The notes under the pieces were generated by a model, which was not told the DNA's origin, made no database searches, and saw only the letters and a list, made by a program, of their open reading frames with translations. This document shows positions 16,424 to 26,299 of a DNA stretch of 64,000 nt, piece by piece (the first letter of the stretch is position 1; each line of letters opens with the position of its first letter). Origin of the DNA: Devosia pacifica (GTDB taxonomy: Bacteria > Pseudomonadota > Alphaproteobacteria > Rhizobiales > Devosiaceae); NCBI RefSeq assembly GCF_014652635.1, contig NZ_BMZE01000006.1, positions 1 through 64,000 of the forward strand, read 5' to 3'. The position numbers and the translations under genes were made by a program.

Positions 16424-16765
16424 ATGAACAGGTTCCTGTTGCTCATTGCTGTACTATTTGGATTGGTGGCCGCGGTTCCGGGGCCAACGATGGCAACTGC
16501 CTTGGCGAGTGGTAATTTCGGAACCGCAGGAAGCCAGCAGCTTTGCGTTGACGCGGATGCCCTTCAACGCGGCGCGCCAGCTTTCAAGGCCTGTCCAAAG
16601 AACATCAGTGGGCACGTGATATCATGCCAGCAGGCAATTGGCGTCTTGCCGTTCGTGGAGGCGTGCAGTGTCTATGCGCAAGCTGCGGTGTTCACAGCGG
16701 CGCAGGATAGCGCCCTCACTTCCCTGAGCGATGATGGACGTTTCCGACCTCCGCGAGCCGTCTAG
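16424..16765 (+). CDS. Small secreted protein of unknown function
   Basis: A 113-residue frame starts with a clear signal peptide (MNRFLLLIAVLFGLVAAVPG) and contains four cysteines that could form two disulfides (QLCVDAD, KACPKN, ISCQQ, EACSVY). No family was recognised. The predicted end overlaps sequence just upstream of the L,D-transpeptidase gene on the same strand, so the two may be co-transcribed. I see no convincing strong ribosome site. It may be a real small periplasmic protein, but a chance frame cannot be excluded. Confidence 0.45.
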   Translation: MNRFLLLIAVLFGLVAAVPGPTMATALASGNFGTAGSQQLCVDADALQRGAPAFKACPKNISGHVISCQQAIGVLPFVEACSVYAQAAVFTAAQDSALTSLSDDGRFRPPRAV

Positions 16766-16850
16766 GAACGCTGGCGACAGAAACCGGTCCGAACACCCCG
16801 ATCCTGCTTCCTTTGAGAGGCAGCCGCGAAGGCTGCTGGATGATATGCAT

Positions 16851-17516
16851 ATGACTATGATTTCGCGCCGGCACATGATGCTGGGTGCCACAAGCCTTGC
16901 CGCATTTGCTCTGGCCGGCTGCACGACCACCAAGCCCACAGTACCCGTTACGCCTCCCGCACCGGCGATACCACCCGAATACCTCGCCATGTATGCGGCT
17001 ATACCCGACGAGCGCTTTCCCGTTCCGGCAGCCCGAATCGATCTGATCGACCCAATATACTGGCGCCAGGAAGTCGCCAATATCACCGGCGAGAAACCAG
17101 GCGTGGTGGTCGTCGATACCCCGAACCGCTTCCTTTACTGGACGATGGAGAACGGCCGGGCCATGCGCTACGGCGTGGGCATCGGCCGGGAGGGCTTTGC
17201 CTGGGAAGGCCGCGGCCACATCGCCTATGGTCGCGAATGGCCGACCTGGACGCCCCCATCCGACATGATCAAACGACAGCCCGAACTTGAACCGTACCGG
17301 AACGGCATGGAGCCAGGCCCGGAAAACCCGCTGGGAGCTCGCGCGCTCTACATTCACCAGGGCAATCGGGACACTCTCTATCGCCTGCACGGAAACATGG
17401 ACCCCGGTTCAATCGGCAAGGCCGTGTCCAGCGGTTGCGTACGGTTGCTCTTCCAGGATGTCATCGACCTTTATGACCGGGTCCGGTGGGGTGCGCCGAT
17501 CGTGGTCGTTCAATAG
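16851..17516 (+). CDS. L,D-transpeptidase (YkuD), lipoprotein
   Basis: A start at about 16851 gives a 221-residue protein with a signal of the form ISRRHMMLGATSLAAFALAGC, i.e. a lipobox ending at Cys, possibly twin-arginine exported. The YkuD catalytic domain is complete: HGNMDPGSIG followed by VSSGCVRL with the nucleophilic cysteine. Such enzymes make 3-3 crosslinks in peptidoglycan or attach lipoproteins to it, acting in the periplasm. ATG codons at 16845 and 16857 are equally possible starts. It is one of three L,D-transpeptidase-type genes in the window, next to the apolipoprotein N-acyltransferase gene, which faces it on the other strand. Confidence 0.85.
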   Translation: MTMISRRHMMLGATSLAAFALAGCTTTKPTVPVTPPAPAIPPEYLAMYAAIPDERFPVPAARIDLIDPIYWRQEVANITGEKPGVVVVDTPNRFLYWTMENGRAMRYGVGIGREGFAWEGRGHIAYGREWPTWTPPSDMIKRQPELEPYRNGMEPGPENPLGARALYIHQGNRDTLYRLHGNMDPGSIGKAVSSGCVRLLFQDVIDLYDRVRWGAPIVVVQ

Positions 17517-17761
17517 CCGAGGCAATGGAGGCCGGTGTCTCATCGGTCTTTCAACTACTGCTATACTGCCTTCGAGCGCTCTTAACACTCTTGAAAAGTG
17601 GCTGTTGAGCCAATGCGAAGTGGCTAAGTCGGTATTCAAAGAGCTGCTCGGTGAGCGGCAATCTGATCACCCTCCGTCATCACGACTTTGAAATGATCCA
17701 GCGACAAACAGCGTCTGAGGTGAAGGCCAATGTGTTTGTAGGAACCGTGTTTCTGCGGTAC

Positions 17762-19375
17762 TCAAACCCCTCTGCGGCGCCCGGCGCGTGAAACCACCAG
17801 CGAAATCAGCAGCCCCGCAAGCAGCGCGATCAGCAGAGGCCAGTGGCGCACCTGGGAGAACACCGTGCCTGCCAGCCTTTGATGGGGACGTACATCCAGC
17901 ACCGCCATCTGCAGTGGTGCCATCTGCCCCGTGATGCGTCCCAGGGGGTCAGTGGCGAAGGTCAGTCCGGTATTGGCGGCCCGGACCAGGCTCAGGCCTT
18001 CCTCAACCGCCCGCACCCGGGCATGATGGGCATGCTGAGCCGGCCCAATCGAGCCGTCGAACCAGGCATCATTGGTGATGTTGAGGATAAATTGCGCGCC
18101 GGCCGTATCGCCCAGATCGCCTGAAAACAGGATCTCGTAGCAGATCAGCGCCAGAAACGCCGGCGTGTTGGGCAGGCTCATCAGCCGGCGCCGCGTATCG
18201 CCGTGCGTCCAGCCCTCGGCGCCGGGAACGAACTGCTTGATGCCCAGCTTCGAAAAGAACTGGCTGAACGGCAGGAACTCGCCAAACGGAACGAGATGGG
18301 ATTTGTCGTAGGACGCAATGACCTCGCCATTGGTGTTGATCGCCATCAGCGCATTAAACGGTGGCCCCGAGCTTTGGCTCTGGTCCAACGCGTATTGTTG
18401 CCGCGGAATTCCCGCCAACAATGTGGTGGTTTCCGGTAGCATCCGGGCGATCCGCGCCAGCGCATCTGGATAGCTCGACAGAAAAAACGGGAGGCTCGAT
18501 TCCGGCCACACTAGATGGGTGATGTCGGCCAGCCCCTGGTCAGCCGGGTACATCCGCATTTCGGACAGCATCAGCAACCGGTCGATCAGCGCCACCGGAT
18601 CAGCATTGCCCCAATCGGCATGCTCATAAACCAGGGGCTGCACCAACCGCATGGCAATGTCCGTGCGTTCGGTGGAAACGGTACCAGCCAAGCGGTTGTA
18701 GCCATAGCCAAATTGCGCCGCAATAACCGCCATTGCGACGAAGAAGGGCAGGAGGCGTCCGCTGAGGCTACGCCCGTCAGCGGGCCAGATCAGCGCGGGC
18801 GTCATCGCCAACAACGCCGCCACTAGGGTCAGTCCATAGACGCCGATCACCGAGGTGATCTGCATCATCTCGTCGGTCGGGGTCAGCGCATACCCCAGCA
18901 AGTCGAAGGGAAAGCCGGTCAACACATGGCCGCGCGCCCATTCGGCGATGGTTACGAAAGTGGCGAGCGTCACGATGCGCCAGGGACCATGGCTCCAGAA
19001 CAGATGAGCCAAGGCGCTGCCCAGGCCCCAGAAAAACGCGATCAATGCTGCCAGCGTCAGGATCGCAAACGGCATCAAGACCTGCATGATCCCGCCACTC
19101 ACTAGAAATGCTGTGCCTATCCAATGGAAAGCAACAGTGAAATAGCCCCATCCAAAGGCAAAACCGATGGCGAAAGCGGGGCCGAACAGGCGCCGCCAGC
19201 CGGGGCTAAGCTCCGCTCCATCTAGGCACCAGACCCAAAGCGGGAAGCTCACGAAGAGTGCAGGGACAACGAAAAGCGGTGGGACGGACAGACCGGCGAC
19301 GGCGCCGGCCACCAGCAGCAGCAGGAAACGGCGCCAACCATGGCTCAGCATAGCGGTCTCAGCCAGCCATGTCAT
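17762..19375 (-). CDS. lnt: Apolipoprotein N-acyltransferase
   Basis: A 537-residue protein with about six membrane spans in the first 210 residues, then a periplasmic nitrilase-fold domain. The nitrilase triad region is visible: WPESSLPFF (Glu), KSHLVPFGEF (Lys) and ICYEILFSG (Cys nucleophile), followed by NDAWF. Lnt adds the third acyl chain to the N-terminal cysteine of lipoproteins in the inner membrane. Start ATG 19375 is the longest; ATG 19351 is possible. Together with the lspA gene at 51880 it gives the window two lipoprotein-maturation enzymes away from core operons, suggesting an accessory copy. Confidence 0.9.
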   Translation of the reverse strand: MTWLAETAMLSHGWRRFLLLLVAGAVAGLSVPPLFVVPALFVSFPLWVWCLDGAELSPGWRRLFGPAFAIGFAFGWGYFTVAFHWIGTAFLVSGGIMQVLMPFAILTLAALIAFFWGLGSALAHLFWSHGPWRIVTLATFVTIAEWARGHVLTGFPFDLLGYALTPTDEMMQITSVIGVYGLTLVAALLAMTPALIWPADGRSLSGRLLPFFVAMAVIAAQFGYGYNRLAGTVSTERTDIAMRLVQPLVYEHADWGNADPVALIDRLLMLSEMRMYPADQGLADITHLVWPESSLPFFLSSYPDALARIARMLPETTTLLAGIPRQQYALDQSQSSGPPFNALMAINTNGEVIASYDKSHLVPFGEFLPFSQFFSKLGIKQFVPGAEGWTHGDTRRRLMSLPNTPAFLALICYEILFSGDLGDTAGAQFILNITNDAWFDGSIGPAQHAHHARVRAVEEGLSLVRAANTGLTFATDPLGRITGQMAPLQMAVLDVRPHQRLAGTVFSQVRHWPLLIALLAGLLISLVVSRAGRRRGV

Positions 19376-20016
19376 AAAGGCTTTGTCCGGGAGTTAAAAT
19401 GCATGCGACAAACTCCATGGATGAGCCGAGGGTTCAAGGCCGGACACGATTTCACCTTATCGGCGCTAAGGAACGCATCAGCTGAGCCGCCGTCATTGCC
19501 GAACGTCATAGCAAAGGAGAGTTGTAGTGGCGAAGGAAACCCCCGGCCAACAACACGATTATCCAGGCTACAAACCTAGCAATCTCCACACCAGATACTC
19601 GGTAGCGGATGGCGAATGCAACGAGCAAGACGGAATAGCCAATGTAGATCGGCGGCGTCCTGGCGACCAGCGGTCCAAAATCGCGACAGCGCAATAGGAA
19701 TTCCAAACCAACACATCGCGGGGCGGCGAGATGCTTACTTGGCGCAAAGATTGCCTCAGTGAGCGACCGCTTGCGAAACATCAACGGCCACACCGAAAAT
19801 GACACGGAAGGTGAAAGGGGCGCAGGCCGGTGTCACACGAAAAATCGTGATGCCTTGCACGTCATCGGTCGATGGCTACGACTTCACACTGTGGGGTACC
19901 CCGGGCGTTGGCCGCCTAGCTGAAGGAGAACGGGGTCGTTATTGCCAACATGCGCATCGATGTCGCAGTGCATTGAGCTGACGTGAAGTTTATGACGATT
20001 TGATAAAGGAGCTTCG
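19376..20016. other. Intergenic stretch upstream of lnt
   Basis: No gene is convincing here. A minus-strand frame at 19506-19805 has one hydrophobic segment (IARFVAWIIVLLAGGF) but no good start site or family, so I leave it unassigned. Confidence 0.5.
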
Positions 20017-20166
20017 ATGAGCGGATCAACTCTCAATCAAGCCGGTCTGCGGTCACGCAAGCGGCGTTCATTAATTCTTGGGATATTCCTCGCAGTTCTG
20101 GTCATAGGCTTTTACGTCTATTCCATTTTTGTGGTGGGTTCCGCCGCCATCGTAAGAGATTTTTAG
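20017..20166 (+). CDS. Small single-span membrane protein (49 aa)
   Basis: An ATG at 20017 follows an AAAGGAG ribosome site by six bases and opens a 49-codon frame: a basic N-terminus (RSRKRRS), one transmembrane helix (LILGIFLAVLVIGFYVYSIF) and a short tail. The layout resembles small proteins associated with cytochrome oxidase assembly, but the sequence is too short to assign, and the oxidase genes lie 6 kb away. The strong ribosome site is the main evidence that it is translated. Confidence 0.5.
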   Translation: MSGSTLNQAGLRSRKRRSLILGIFLAVLVIGFYVYSIFVVGSAAIVRDF

Positions 20167-20920
20167 GTCGCAGGGACATCAACAAACCACGCGGCATTGT
20201 TGCCGATGAGCGATCAACTGTTTCACTTGACGGATCAAATGGTGATTGCCACTACGCCGCAGGACGCCCGATGGAGCTCGGCCAACGTCCATCAACAGTC
20301 CCACAACCGCTGACTACGCTCAACCCAGGCCGAATCGTGTGAGCGATGTTGGGGAGTCAAGAAGCCAAGGTGAGACACGGGCTTTGGGCCCCGACAGGTC
20401 ATCCCGCAAGGTCACACGGCGCGCTTGTGCGCGAGCAATGATGGTCTCAATGGGGTTAGGTAGATTATTCGGGCAGCATGCTCACCCGCCAAACTCCGGT
20501 TTGAAGGCACAGAGGCGCGAAAATGCGGGGGAATCGATCGCTCTTGAATAGCTATCGGACCAGGCGCAGAGATAACGGAAGTGCGCGCGTGTCCTACGGG
20601 ACAGCGAACGATCACAAATGCCCAGAGTGGCACTGGTCATACCGGTGTCGGTCTAGATCTTTACCATCAACCTGGTATCGGATGGCTCGCATACAGCGAC
20701 TGTGGTCGCTCGGCTCTGATAGTGAGGGCTGGCAGCTACACAGGTCATGCGGACGTCGGGTCAGGCACTCTCCAGCAGACCGAGCCAAATGATAGCTAGG
20801 TCGGGCCCCGATTATGCCAATGATTGCCATCCCGCTGTTCACGCCGGGTTGATTAAGGTGCCCACTTGCCCCCACATTTGCTCCGTGTAGTGTCCCCACA
20901 TCAAAACAGGAGCGTTAGTC
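20167..20920. other. Intergenic stretch, 754 bases
   Basis: Short frames exist on both strands but none has a recognisable domain, good start site or membrane pattern. The bases before 20921 include the AGGAG site of the thiol-disulfide gene. Nothing else was recognised. Confidence 0.5.
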
Positions 20921-21739
20921 GTGAAAATTACCCGCCGTGACGCCGTCATACTGGGCGCTGGTGCGTCGGTGCTCAGCTTGTGCGGGCTTGGCGTTGCAAA
21001 TGCTGCCGAAGGGGACATGATCGATGTCGCGCGGCTGATGGCACCCGCCGGGGGCGTGGTGGATCATGTCCAGGGCAGCGAGCGCGCGCCGGTCACCGTC
21101 ATCGAATATGCCTCTCCCACTTGCCCGCACTGTGCCACCTTCTCCAACGAAGTGCTGCCAGCCTTAGTCGAGCAGTATGTGGATACCGGCAAGATCAAGC
21201 TGATCGTCCGCCCCTTCGTGCGTAATGTGTTGGATGCCGCCGTATTCATGTTGGCCAAGGCTGCCGGCCCGACCAACTTCCATAACGTGCTGGCGACCTA
21301 TTTCCGAACCCAGACCGACTGGGCTACATCCGAGACGCCCCGCGACGCCATCTTCGAAATTGCGACGCAGTTGGGGTTTACCCAGGCAACGTTTGACGCC
21401 GCATTGACGGATCAGGAGTTGTTCACTGGGATGGAAGCGTTGCGCGAACAGGCACTCAACGAATTTGGCCTGTCAGGCACCCCGACATTCTATGTCAATG
21501 GTAAGACGCTCACTGGCAACAAAACGATCGATCAGTTCGCCGCCGAGATCGATCCACTGGTGCCTGCCGATTTTGTCAGTACCAGTGCCGGCGCCGCGCC
21601 TGCGGCCGAAACCCCTGATGCTACCGTGGAGCCGACCACAGGAGGCGCCCCGCCGACCGGCGGGACAATGACGCCAACAAGCCCGGATGCTGTGGCACCG
21701 ACTGAACCTGCCACCACGCCGGTTGCGCCTACGCAGTAA
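20921..21739 (+). CDS. DsbA-family thiol:disulfide oxidoreductase with Thr/Pro-rich tail
   Basis: A GTG start with an AGGAG site opens a 272-residue protein. A signal peptide with a twin-arginine-like start (KITRRDAVILGAG, cleavage near ANAAEG) directs export. The thioredoxin-like domain has the active site SPTCPHCATF, and SGTPTFYVNGK supplies the cis-proline loop. The last 60 residues are a Pro/Thr/Ala-rich low-complexity tail, perhaps a spacer across the periplasm. Such proteins oxidise or isomerise cysteines of exported proteins. It is one of several thiol enzymes in the window and has no clear operon partner. Confidence 0.88.
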   Translation: MKITRRDAVILGAGASVLSLCGLGVANAAEGDMIDVARLMAPAGGVVDHVQGSERAPVTVIEYASPTCPHCATFSNEVLPALVEQYVDTGKIKLIVRPFVRNVLDAAVFMLAKAAGPTNFHNVLATYFRTQTDWATSETPRDAIFEIATQLGFTQATFDAALTDQELFTGMEALREQALNEFGLSGTPTFYVNGKTLTGNKTIDQFAAEIDPLVPADFVSTSAGAAPAAETPDATVEPTTGGAPPTGGTMTPTSPDAVAPTEPATTPVAPTQ

Positions 21740-22225
21740 ATCCGGAAGCTCGATCATACCTCCTCCTACAGGGCAGTGACCGTCTTGTTTGATCCCTAAT
21801 GCAGGCTCATGCTGTTGGAATGAGAGCCATTCGCTTGGTTTCCCGGCGATTCTAAGGCGCTGATAAACGCCTTGAGCCTCGGTATGACGGGCGGCGACCA
21901 GGGCGCCATTAAAACAGGCGAAGCGGGGTGCATGCGTCCGCCGCGATGAAGCTCTTGCCGCCCCATTGCCTGGGCTGTCCGAGTAAGTTGCCCGAGTTAG
22001 ATCGGCCTGCGAGGGTCAGCGATCGTATCGCCGATGCGGGGCATGGAGGCAAGCAGATCCCGCTTGTGCCGAGGCTGGGAACCATTGGTGCCGGGTGCGC
22101 ATAATGCGCCTCCGGTGCACGCTTGGCCGCGCTTTGGGAGCAAATCTAACTTTGTCGCCCGGGTTCTGCTGCTACTTAAGTCTGCTGCAAGGGTTGTCTG
22201 CTAGAGGTTCGGCAGGAGGGTAGGC
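21740..22225. other. Intergenic stretch, 486 bases
   Basis: No supported gene. The end carries GGCAGGAGGG, the ribosome site of the next membrane-protein gene. Confidence 0.5.
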
Positions 22226-22570
22226 ATGCTGAACAAGATAAAAACCGACCTTAGTGAGTTGTTGTTCCTCAGCAGGGATGCTCTGCATATCCACATCGGC
22301 TTGGGCATCTACGTTGCGGCCATGCTGCTATTCCGGCGTGGTCCCGCCAGCATCGTTCCATGGTTAGTTGTTCTCGTCGCACAATTAGCGAACGAACTGC
22401 TAGACGGCATTCATCATGGCGTGCTCGACGTCGATGTCACTGGCGCCCTCCGGGACATCGGCAACACAATGCTCTGGCCCACCGTGGTGCTCCTCGTTGC
22501 CCGGCGCTTTGGCGTTAAAATTCAATCACTCGAACCCGAGCGACCGAGGTCAGTTGCTCGCTCATCCTGA
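22226..22570 (+). CDS. Hypothetical membrane protein (VanZ-like size)
   Basis: The 114-residue protein follows a strong GGCAGGAGGG ribosome site. It has two to three hydrophobic segments (IHIGLGIYVAAMLLF, IVPWLVVLVAQLANELLDG, NTMLWPTVVLLVARRFG) with conserved-looking acidic and His residues between them. I do not recognise the function. It stands alone between two gene-poor stretches. Confidence 0.6.
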   Translation: MLNKIKTDLSELLFLSRDALHIHIGLGIYVAAMLLFRRGPASIVPWLVVLVAQLANELLDGIHHGVLDVDVTGALRDIGNTMLWPTVVLLVARRFGVKIQSLEPERPRSVARSS

Positions 22571-23209
22571 CAGCCAGAAGCACCACGATAGGCCACGTTA
22601 TTCCGCTGCGCTGGTTGTTCACTGGCTTAAGTGTTGGGCGGTCGCCCTGTCCTGCGGTACCAGAGCATACCGTCGGACGAGACGACATCGGTGGGAGGTG
22701 CCTTCCCCAACACCATGTACTCAAGGCCGTCAATCTGAATGACAGCCGACGAAGATGTAGTTAAGTGCCGCATAGGGTGCACTTGTGCACACCTTGATGT
22801 GCCTTCGGGCTCGTCCCCTGCAAAGAACATTACGGCTGCCTTCCCGGATGCTCCTAGCGACGGGCGCGGCCTCACAAGCTTTCGAAGCCTCACTAAGCTG
22901 CCGGCGCTAGCAAAAGCATGCTGGCCGCCCGCGGGAAGTATCCAAGCGGACGTCCGATGATGATCGGGAAGACCAGGATATGGGCCAGCTCGGTGACGCC
23001 TATCGCAGAGAAGGATAAACAGGCCAAGTAGGTCTCAAATCGCCCTCTGCCTGTCAAGGACCGCACCACCATCAGGAGCATACGCAGCCGAACTTCAGCG
23101 CCCGCATCCTGTCCGGGCCAATGTCCGGCTCAACGCAACAGCTAAATCATCCCTTTCGAGCGGCTGCTTTGGAATGAGAGAAAAAGCCGATGGCGCTCTT
23201 CGATGAGCT
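22571..23209. other. Gene-poor stretch with possible membrane-protein remnant
   Basis: The minus strand at 22893-23081 encodes a hydrophobic string (TELAHILVFPIIIGRPLGYF) that looks like part of a multi-span protein without a proper start, perhaps a remnant. The rest shows nothing I can support. Confidence 0.4.
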
Positions 23210-23761
23210 TTAAGCTGCAGTGCGTGAGTTTTCTGCGTCCAATTCGAACAACCAGCGCGCCGCTATATAGACGCCCCCAGAAACGTAAAACAACGGGCAC
23301 GCGACAATCATTATCAACCCGGCGAGTTCCTGGTCAGCAAGCGTAATGCCCGCGCCATCGTGTATGCCCATGCCGGTTGCGAACAGCGGTCGTCCCGCAA
23401 AAATCATGAGAGCTGCAAGAAGACAAAAGAGCTTGGCAGTGACAAGCAAACTGAAAATACCCGCCCATCGCCGGGACGCTGGCAGTGTCAGGATGGCTGC
23501 CCAAAACCATAGCGCAACCGCGAACATCGAGACCTGCATGAGTAGGTGCAGGAGGGGCGATGACATAGCGGCGTTCATCATCACCGGCGAGTGCCACATC
23601 CAGAAGACGCCGAGTTGTACCGCGGTTGCCCCATGCCAACTGCGCGACAAGCCGCTGGGCAAGTAGCGGAGGGCGACTAGCACGGCAATGGGCGCGGCAA
23701 CATTCATCAGCACAACGTGCTGAATCATGTTGGCGCTCAAAGGCCCTATGGACCAATCCAT
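23210..23761 (-). CDS. ctaG: Cytochrome c oxidase assembly protein, CtaG/caa3 type
   Basis: Start ATG 23761 has an AGGAAGG site seven bases upstream; upstream codons are not family-like. The 183-residue protein has five or six membrane spans and family strings: GPLSANMIQHVVLMNVAAPI, then FWMWHSP, then LADQELAGLIM. CtaG_Caa3 proteins help load copper or build caa3-type oxidases. This fits the caa3 operon at 26.3-32.4 kb, though the metal-transporter genes lie between them. It is the last gene of a minus-strand group with the STAS-like and CDF genes upstream. Confidence 0.8.
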   Translation of the reverse strand: MDWSIGPLSANMIQHVVLMNVAAPIAVLVALRYLPSGLSRSWHGATAVQLGVFWMWHSPVMMNAAMSSPLLHLLMQVSMFAVALWFWAAILTLPASRRWAGIFSLLVTAKLFCLLAALMIFAGRPLFATGMGIHDGAGITLADQELAGLIMIVACPLFYVSGGVYIAARWLFELDAENSRTAA

Positions 23762-23822
23762 TCGTCGACCTTCCTGTTTCGCTTCAAAGTGTAACGTCAG
23801 TCTCAAGCTAACAAACCGGCGC

Positions 23823-24230
23823 TCAGTCGCGCTCAACCTCGGTATGGGACGCGGACGCCGAATTCCCGTAACCTCCGCGAACCCAGTTCGTCGCCTGATC
23901 GAAGTCGTTCGCATCGAACCATTGCATCTCGGCCGAGGTCAAATATTGGGCGAGCGCAGCGCCCCACTTTAGCCAACTGCGGTCTCCAACGATCGCGATG
24001 CGGCTGAAGTCATTGCGGTGGGCAAGGTCCATCTTCAGATCCTCCACCATTGCTGACATATCTTGGTACCCGGTCCAATCCTTCATATGGACCAGAAGGC
24101 CAAGGTTAGGCTTCCCAGCCAGGCGCTCCTGCAAAAGCTCATGCATTTCTCGCAGATCGCTCGTGCTGAGCTCGCGCTCGCACACCAATCCCACTATGGC
24201 GTCATCGTGTTGGAGTATTTCACGAAACAT
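23823..24230 (-). CDS. SpoIIAA-like (STAS fold) protein
   Basis: The start ATG 24230 (MFREILQHDD) follows GGGGAGA and lies inside the end of the cation-efflux gene. The 135-residue soluble protein resembles SpoIIAA-like/DUF3478 proteins: VGLVCERELSTSDLREMH, LGLLVHMKDWTGYQD, and a terminal region with WFDANDFDQATNWV. The biochemical role of the family is unclear; the fold is shared with STAS domains. Overlap with the cation-efflux gene implies co-transcription and perhaps a role in metal or membrane stress. Confidence 0.7.
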   Translation of the reverse strand: MFREILQHDDAIVGLVCERELSTSDLREMHELLQERLAGKPNLGLLVHMKDWTGYQDMSAMVEDLKMDLAHRNDFSRIAIVGDRSWLKWGAALAQYLTSAEMQWFDANDFDQATNWVRGGYGNSASASHTEVERD

Positions 24231-25173
24231 CGTTCGTCTCCCCCTCCTGTTGCCGGCCGTGACCATAGAGTTCCATATGCCGATGTGACTGGTCCTCTCG
24301 CTCGAACTCAAGCGTTGAGTGCGTGATGTCAAACCTGTCCTTGATTACCTGCTTAATAGCGCTCTTGATCTTATCTAGGCGGTCCCAGGCCTTCTTTTCG
24401 ACAATCACATGGGTGTCTAGCGCAGATGCATGTTCTTCCATTTGCCAGAGGTGGACGTGGTGGATGTCGACTACGCCCTCAACATCGCGCACGGCGGCGA
24501 CAACGGCATCGTTGTCGAGGTTAGGCGGACTGCCCAACATCAAAGTGCGGATGGGGTTTCCGATCTCGGTGAAGGCGAGATAAAGTATATAGAGTGCAAT
24601 GCCGATGGTGATCGCCGGATCGACCCATCGCATATCGTAAAGGAGAATGAGGCTTCCGCCGATGATGACCGCAACCGAGGCGAGAGCATCGGAAAGATTG
24701 TGAAGGAAAAGCGCTCGAATGTTTACGCTCCCCTTCTGCATGGAATAGGTCAGCATTGCCGTCAGCGTGTCGACAACCAAGGCCACGGCCCCCAGAATGA
24801 CAACAGTCCACCCAGCCACCTGGGGCGGATCTAGCATGCGCATGACGCCCTCATAGATGAGGTATAGCCCAATCAGGATGAGGGAAGTGTAGTTGATGAG
24901 CGCCGCTACGATCTCTACACGCCCGTAGCCAAAGGTCATCCGGGCATCAGCGGGGCGCCTGGCGATTTTGCGCGCACCGAAAGCGATGACCAGCGAGGCC
25001 ATGTCAGAAAAATTGTGCAAGGCATCGGCAATGAGCGCAATGCTCCCTGACAGGATACCGCCAATGATCTGCGCAGCTGTCAGCAATCCGTTCGCCCAAA
25101 TGGCTATCGCGACGCGCTTGTCCCCACTCTCGGGATCGATATGCGTATGGCCGTGGTCATGATCGTGCGGCAT
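24220..25173 (-). CDS. Cation diffusion facilitator (Zn/Cd/Co efflux)
   Basis: A 317-residue transporter with a His-rich start (MPHDHDHGHTH), six membrane spans and a cytoplasmic C-terminal ferredoxin-like domain. The transport site is canonical: HNFSD in span 2 and HNLSD in span 5, giving the H-x3-D pairs of Zn-transporting CzcD/ZnT proteins. It exports divalent metal against protons. It lies nine bases from the ZIP-family gene upstream and overlaps the STAS-like gene by 11 bases, forming a metal-homeostasis operon of exchanger-like transporters. Confidence 0.9.
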   Translation of the reverse strand: MPHDHDHGHTHIDPESGDKRVAIAIWANGLLTAAQIIGGILSGSIALIADALHNFSDMASLVIAFGARKIARRPADARMTFGYGRVEIVAALINYTSLILIGLYLIYEGVMRMLDPPQVAGWTVVILGAVALVVDTLTAMLTYSMQKGSVNIRALFLHNLSDALASVAVIIGGSLILLYDMRWVDPAITIGIALYILYLAFTEIGNPIRTLMLGSPPNLDNDAVVAAVRDVEGVVDIHHVHLWQMEEHASALDTHVIVEKKAWDRLDKIKSAIKQVIKDRFDITHSTLEFEREDQSHRHMELYGHGRQQEGETNDVS

Positions 25174-25182
25174 GGGTGGACC

Positions 25183-25986
25183 CTAACTGTTCTCGGTCTG
25201 CTGAACTTGACTGGGGCTGGTCGATGACTGCTCCAGATTCCTTTCGGTTCCCAAGGCCGTCGCCAATCCGGCCGAAACAAGCGCAAAAAGTGTAAACCCA
25301 GCTACGAATGCGATGGCAGATGTCCGTGAGTCCGCCTTGGCGTCGTGCGCCTCCTTCAGCATTTCCTCGACGGCGGCGACGGACAAGAGGCCCGCGATGG
25401 CGCTCAGTGTTACATACTTTATCTCCTCCGGTGCGTTTTGGAGAAGGAACCAGGCGACGAGCGCCATGCCCAGGCAATAGAGCGGGAAAGATATGGAAAC
25501 GGCTATGCGGAGCCTTCGCGGCACATTCTTTTCACGCAGATTGGCCACCACCGAATACCCCTCAGGGAAATCGGCCAGAACCTGACCTGCAGCTAGTACA
25601 ACTGCAAGGGATGTAGCAACGGCGGACCCCGAGCCTATCATCAGACCATCGCCGGAGAGGTCAACAGCGACCGCGACGTAGATCATCCACATGGCACTGC
25701 TTCCGCGACCCTTCCCAACCGTCATTCGGTCGATCATGGCTTCAGCGCCTACGTACAGTAACCCTCCCGAAGCAAAGGCGAGGGCAATCCACCAGCCTGC
25801 GATATTGTTCAACGCCTCTGGAATGAGCTCGATCGCTACGACACCGATCACGATTCCCGAGGCAGCGTGTAAGGCCAAGTTGAGAAGCCGTGGGGTTGTG
25901 CGTCCGAACTCCGCAACCATTCCGCCGGCTAAATTTCCGAAACCGGGAAGCAGCGCAAGCCCGGCGACGATCCAAAATTCATTCAT
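25183..25986 (-). CDS. ZIP-family metal transporter
   Basis: Start ATG 25986 has a GGCGAGGTG site; the longer frame to 26061 is not supported. The 267-residue protein has about eight membrane spans. The pattern ALHAASGIVIGVVAIELIPEAL supplies the span-4 H-x-x-x-G...E-x-x-P motif of ZIP transporters, and VLAAGQVLADFPEGYSV resembles the span-5 site although its His is replaced. ZIP proteins move Zn or Fe into the cytoplasm; related prokaryotic members vary in direction. It heads the operon with the CDF gene. Confidence 0.75.
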   Translation of the reverse strand: MNEFWIVAGLALLPGFGNLAGGMVAEFGRTTPRLLNLALHAASGIVIGVVAIELIPEALNNIAGWWIALAFASGGLLYVGAEAMIDRMTVGKGRGSSAMWMIYVAVAVDLSGDGLMIGSGSAVATSLAVVLAAGQVLADFPEGYSVVANLREKNVPRRLRIAVSISFPLYCLGMALVAWFLLQNAPEEIKYVTLSAIAGLLSVAAVEEMLKEAHDAKADSRTSAIAFVAGFTLFALVSAGLATALGTERNLEQSSTSPSQVQQTENS

Positions 25987-26299
25987 GTATTCACCTCGCC
26001 GGCGGTGAGTTCGCAATCGTGGAAACTGTACCCCTAGGAGGGGTCTATGGGACGAACCCACTCAACGGTGGTTCAGTTCCGACAAGTGCGGCGGGTGGAC
26101 AGTCATCAAGTCCATTTATGCGTCTGACGCCTTCGCGGAAGTCAGTGATCAAGGTCCAGGGTCAAGATCGCCATTTTCCATCGAAGGTTGGTGCCGTTGG
26201 TTTCATGCAGCAATCACATCATCACAACGATGCGAGAGGCAGGTAACCGCCTCAGCTACGAGACAAATAGGCGCACTATGGTGGTCTCAATCGCCCAGT
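25987..26299. other. Intergenic stretch upstream of the ZIP gene
   Basis: About 310 bases without a gene, probably holding the promoter of the ZIP/CDF operon on the minus strand and the end of the oxidase operon. No clear boxes or terminator were recognised. Confidence 0.4.
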
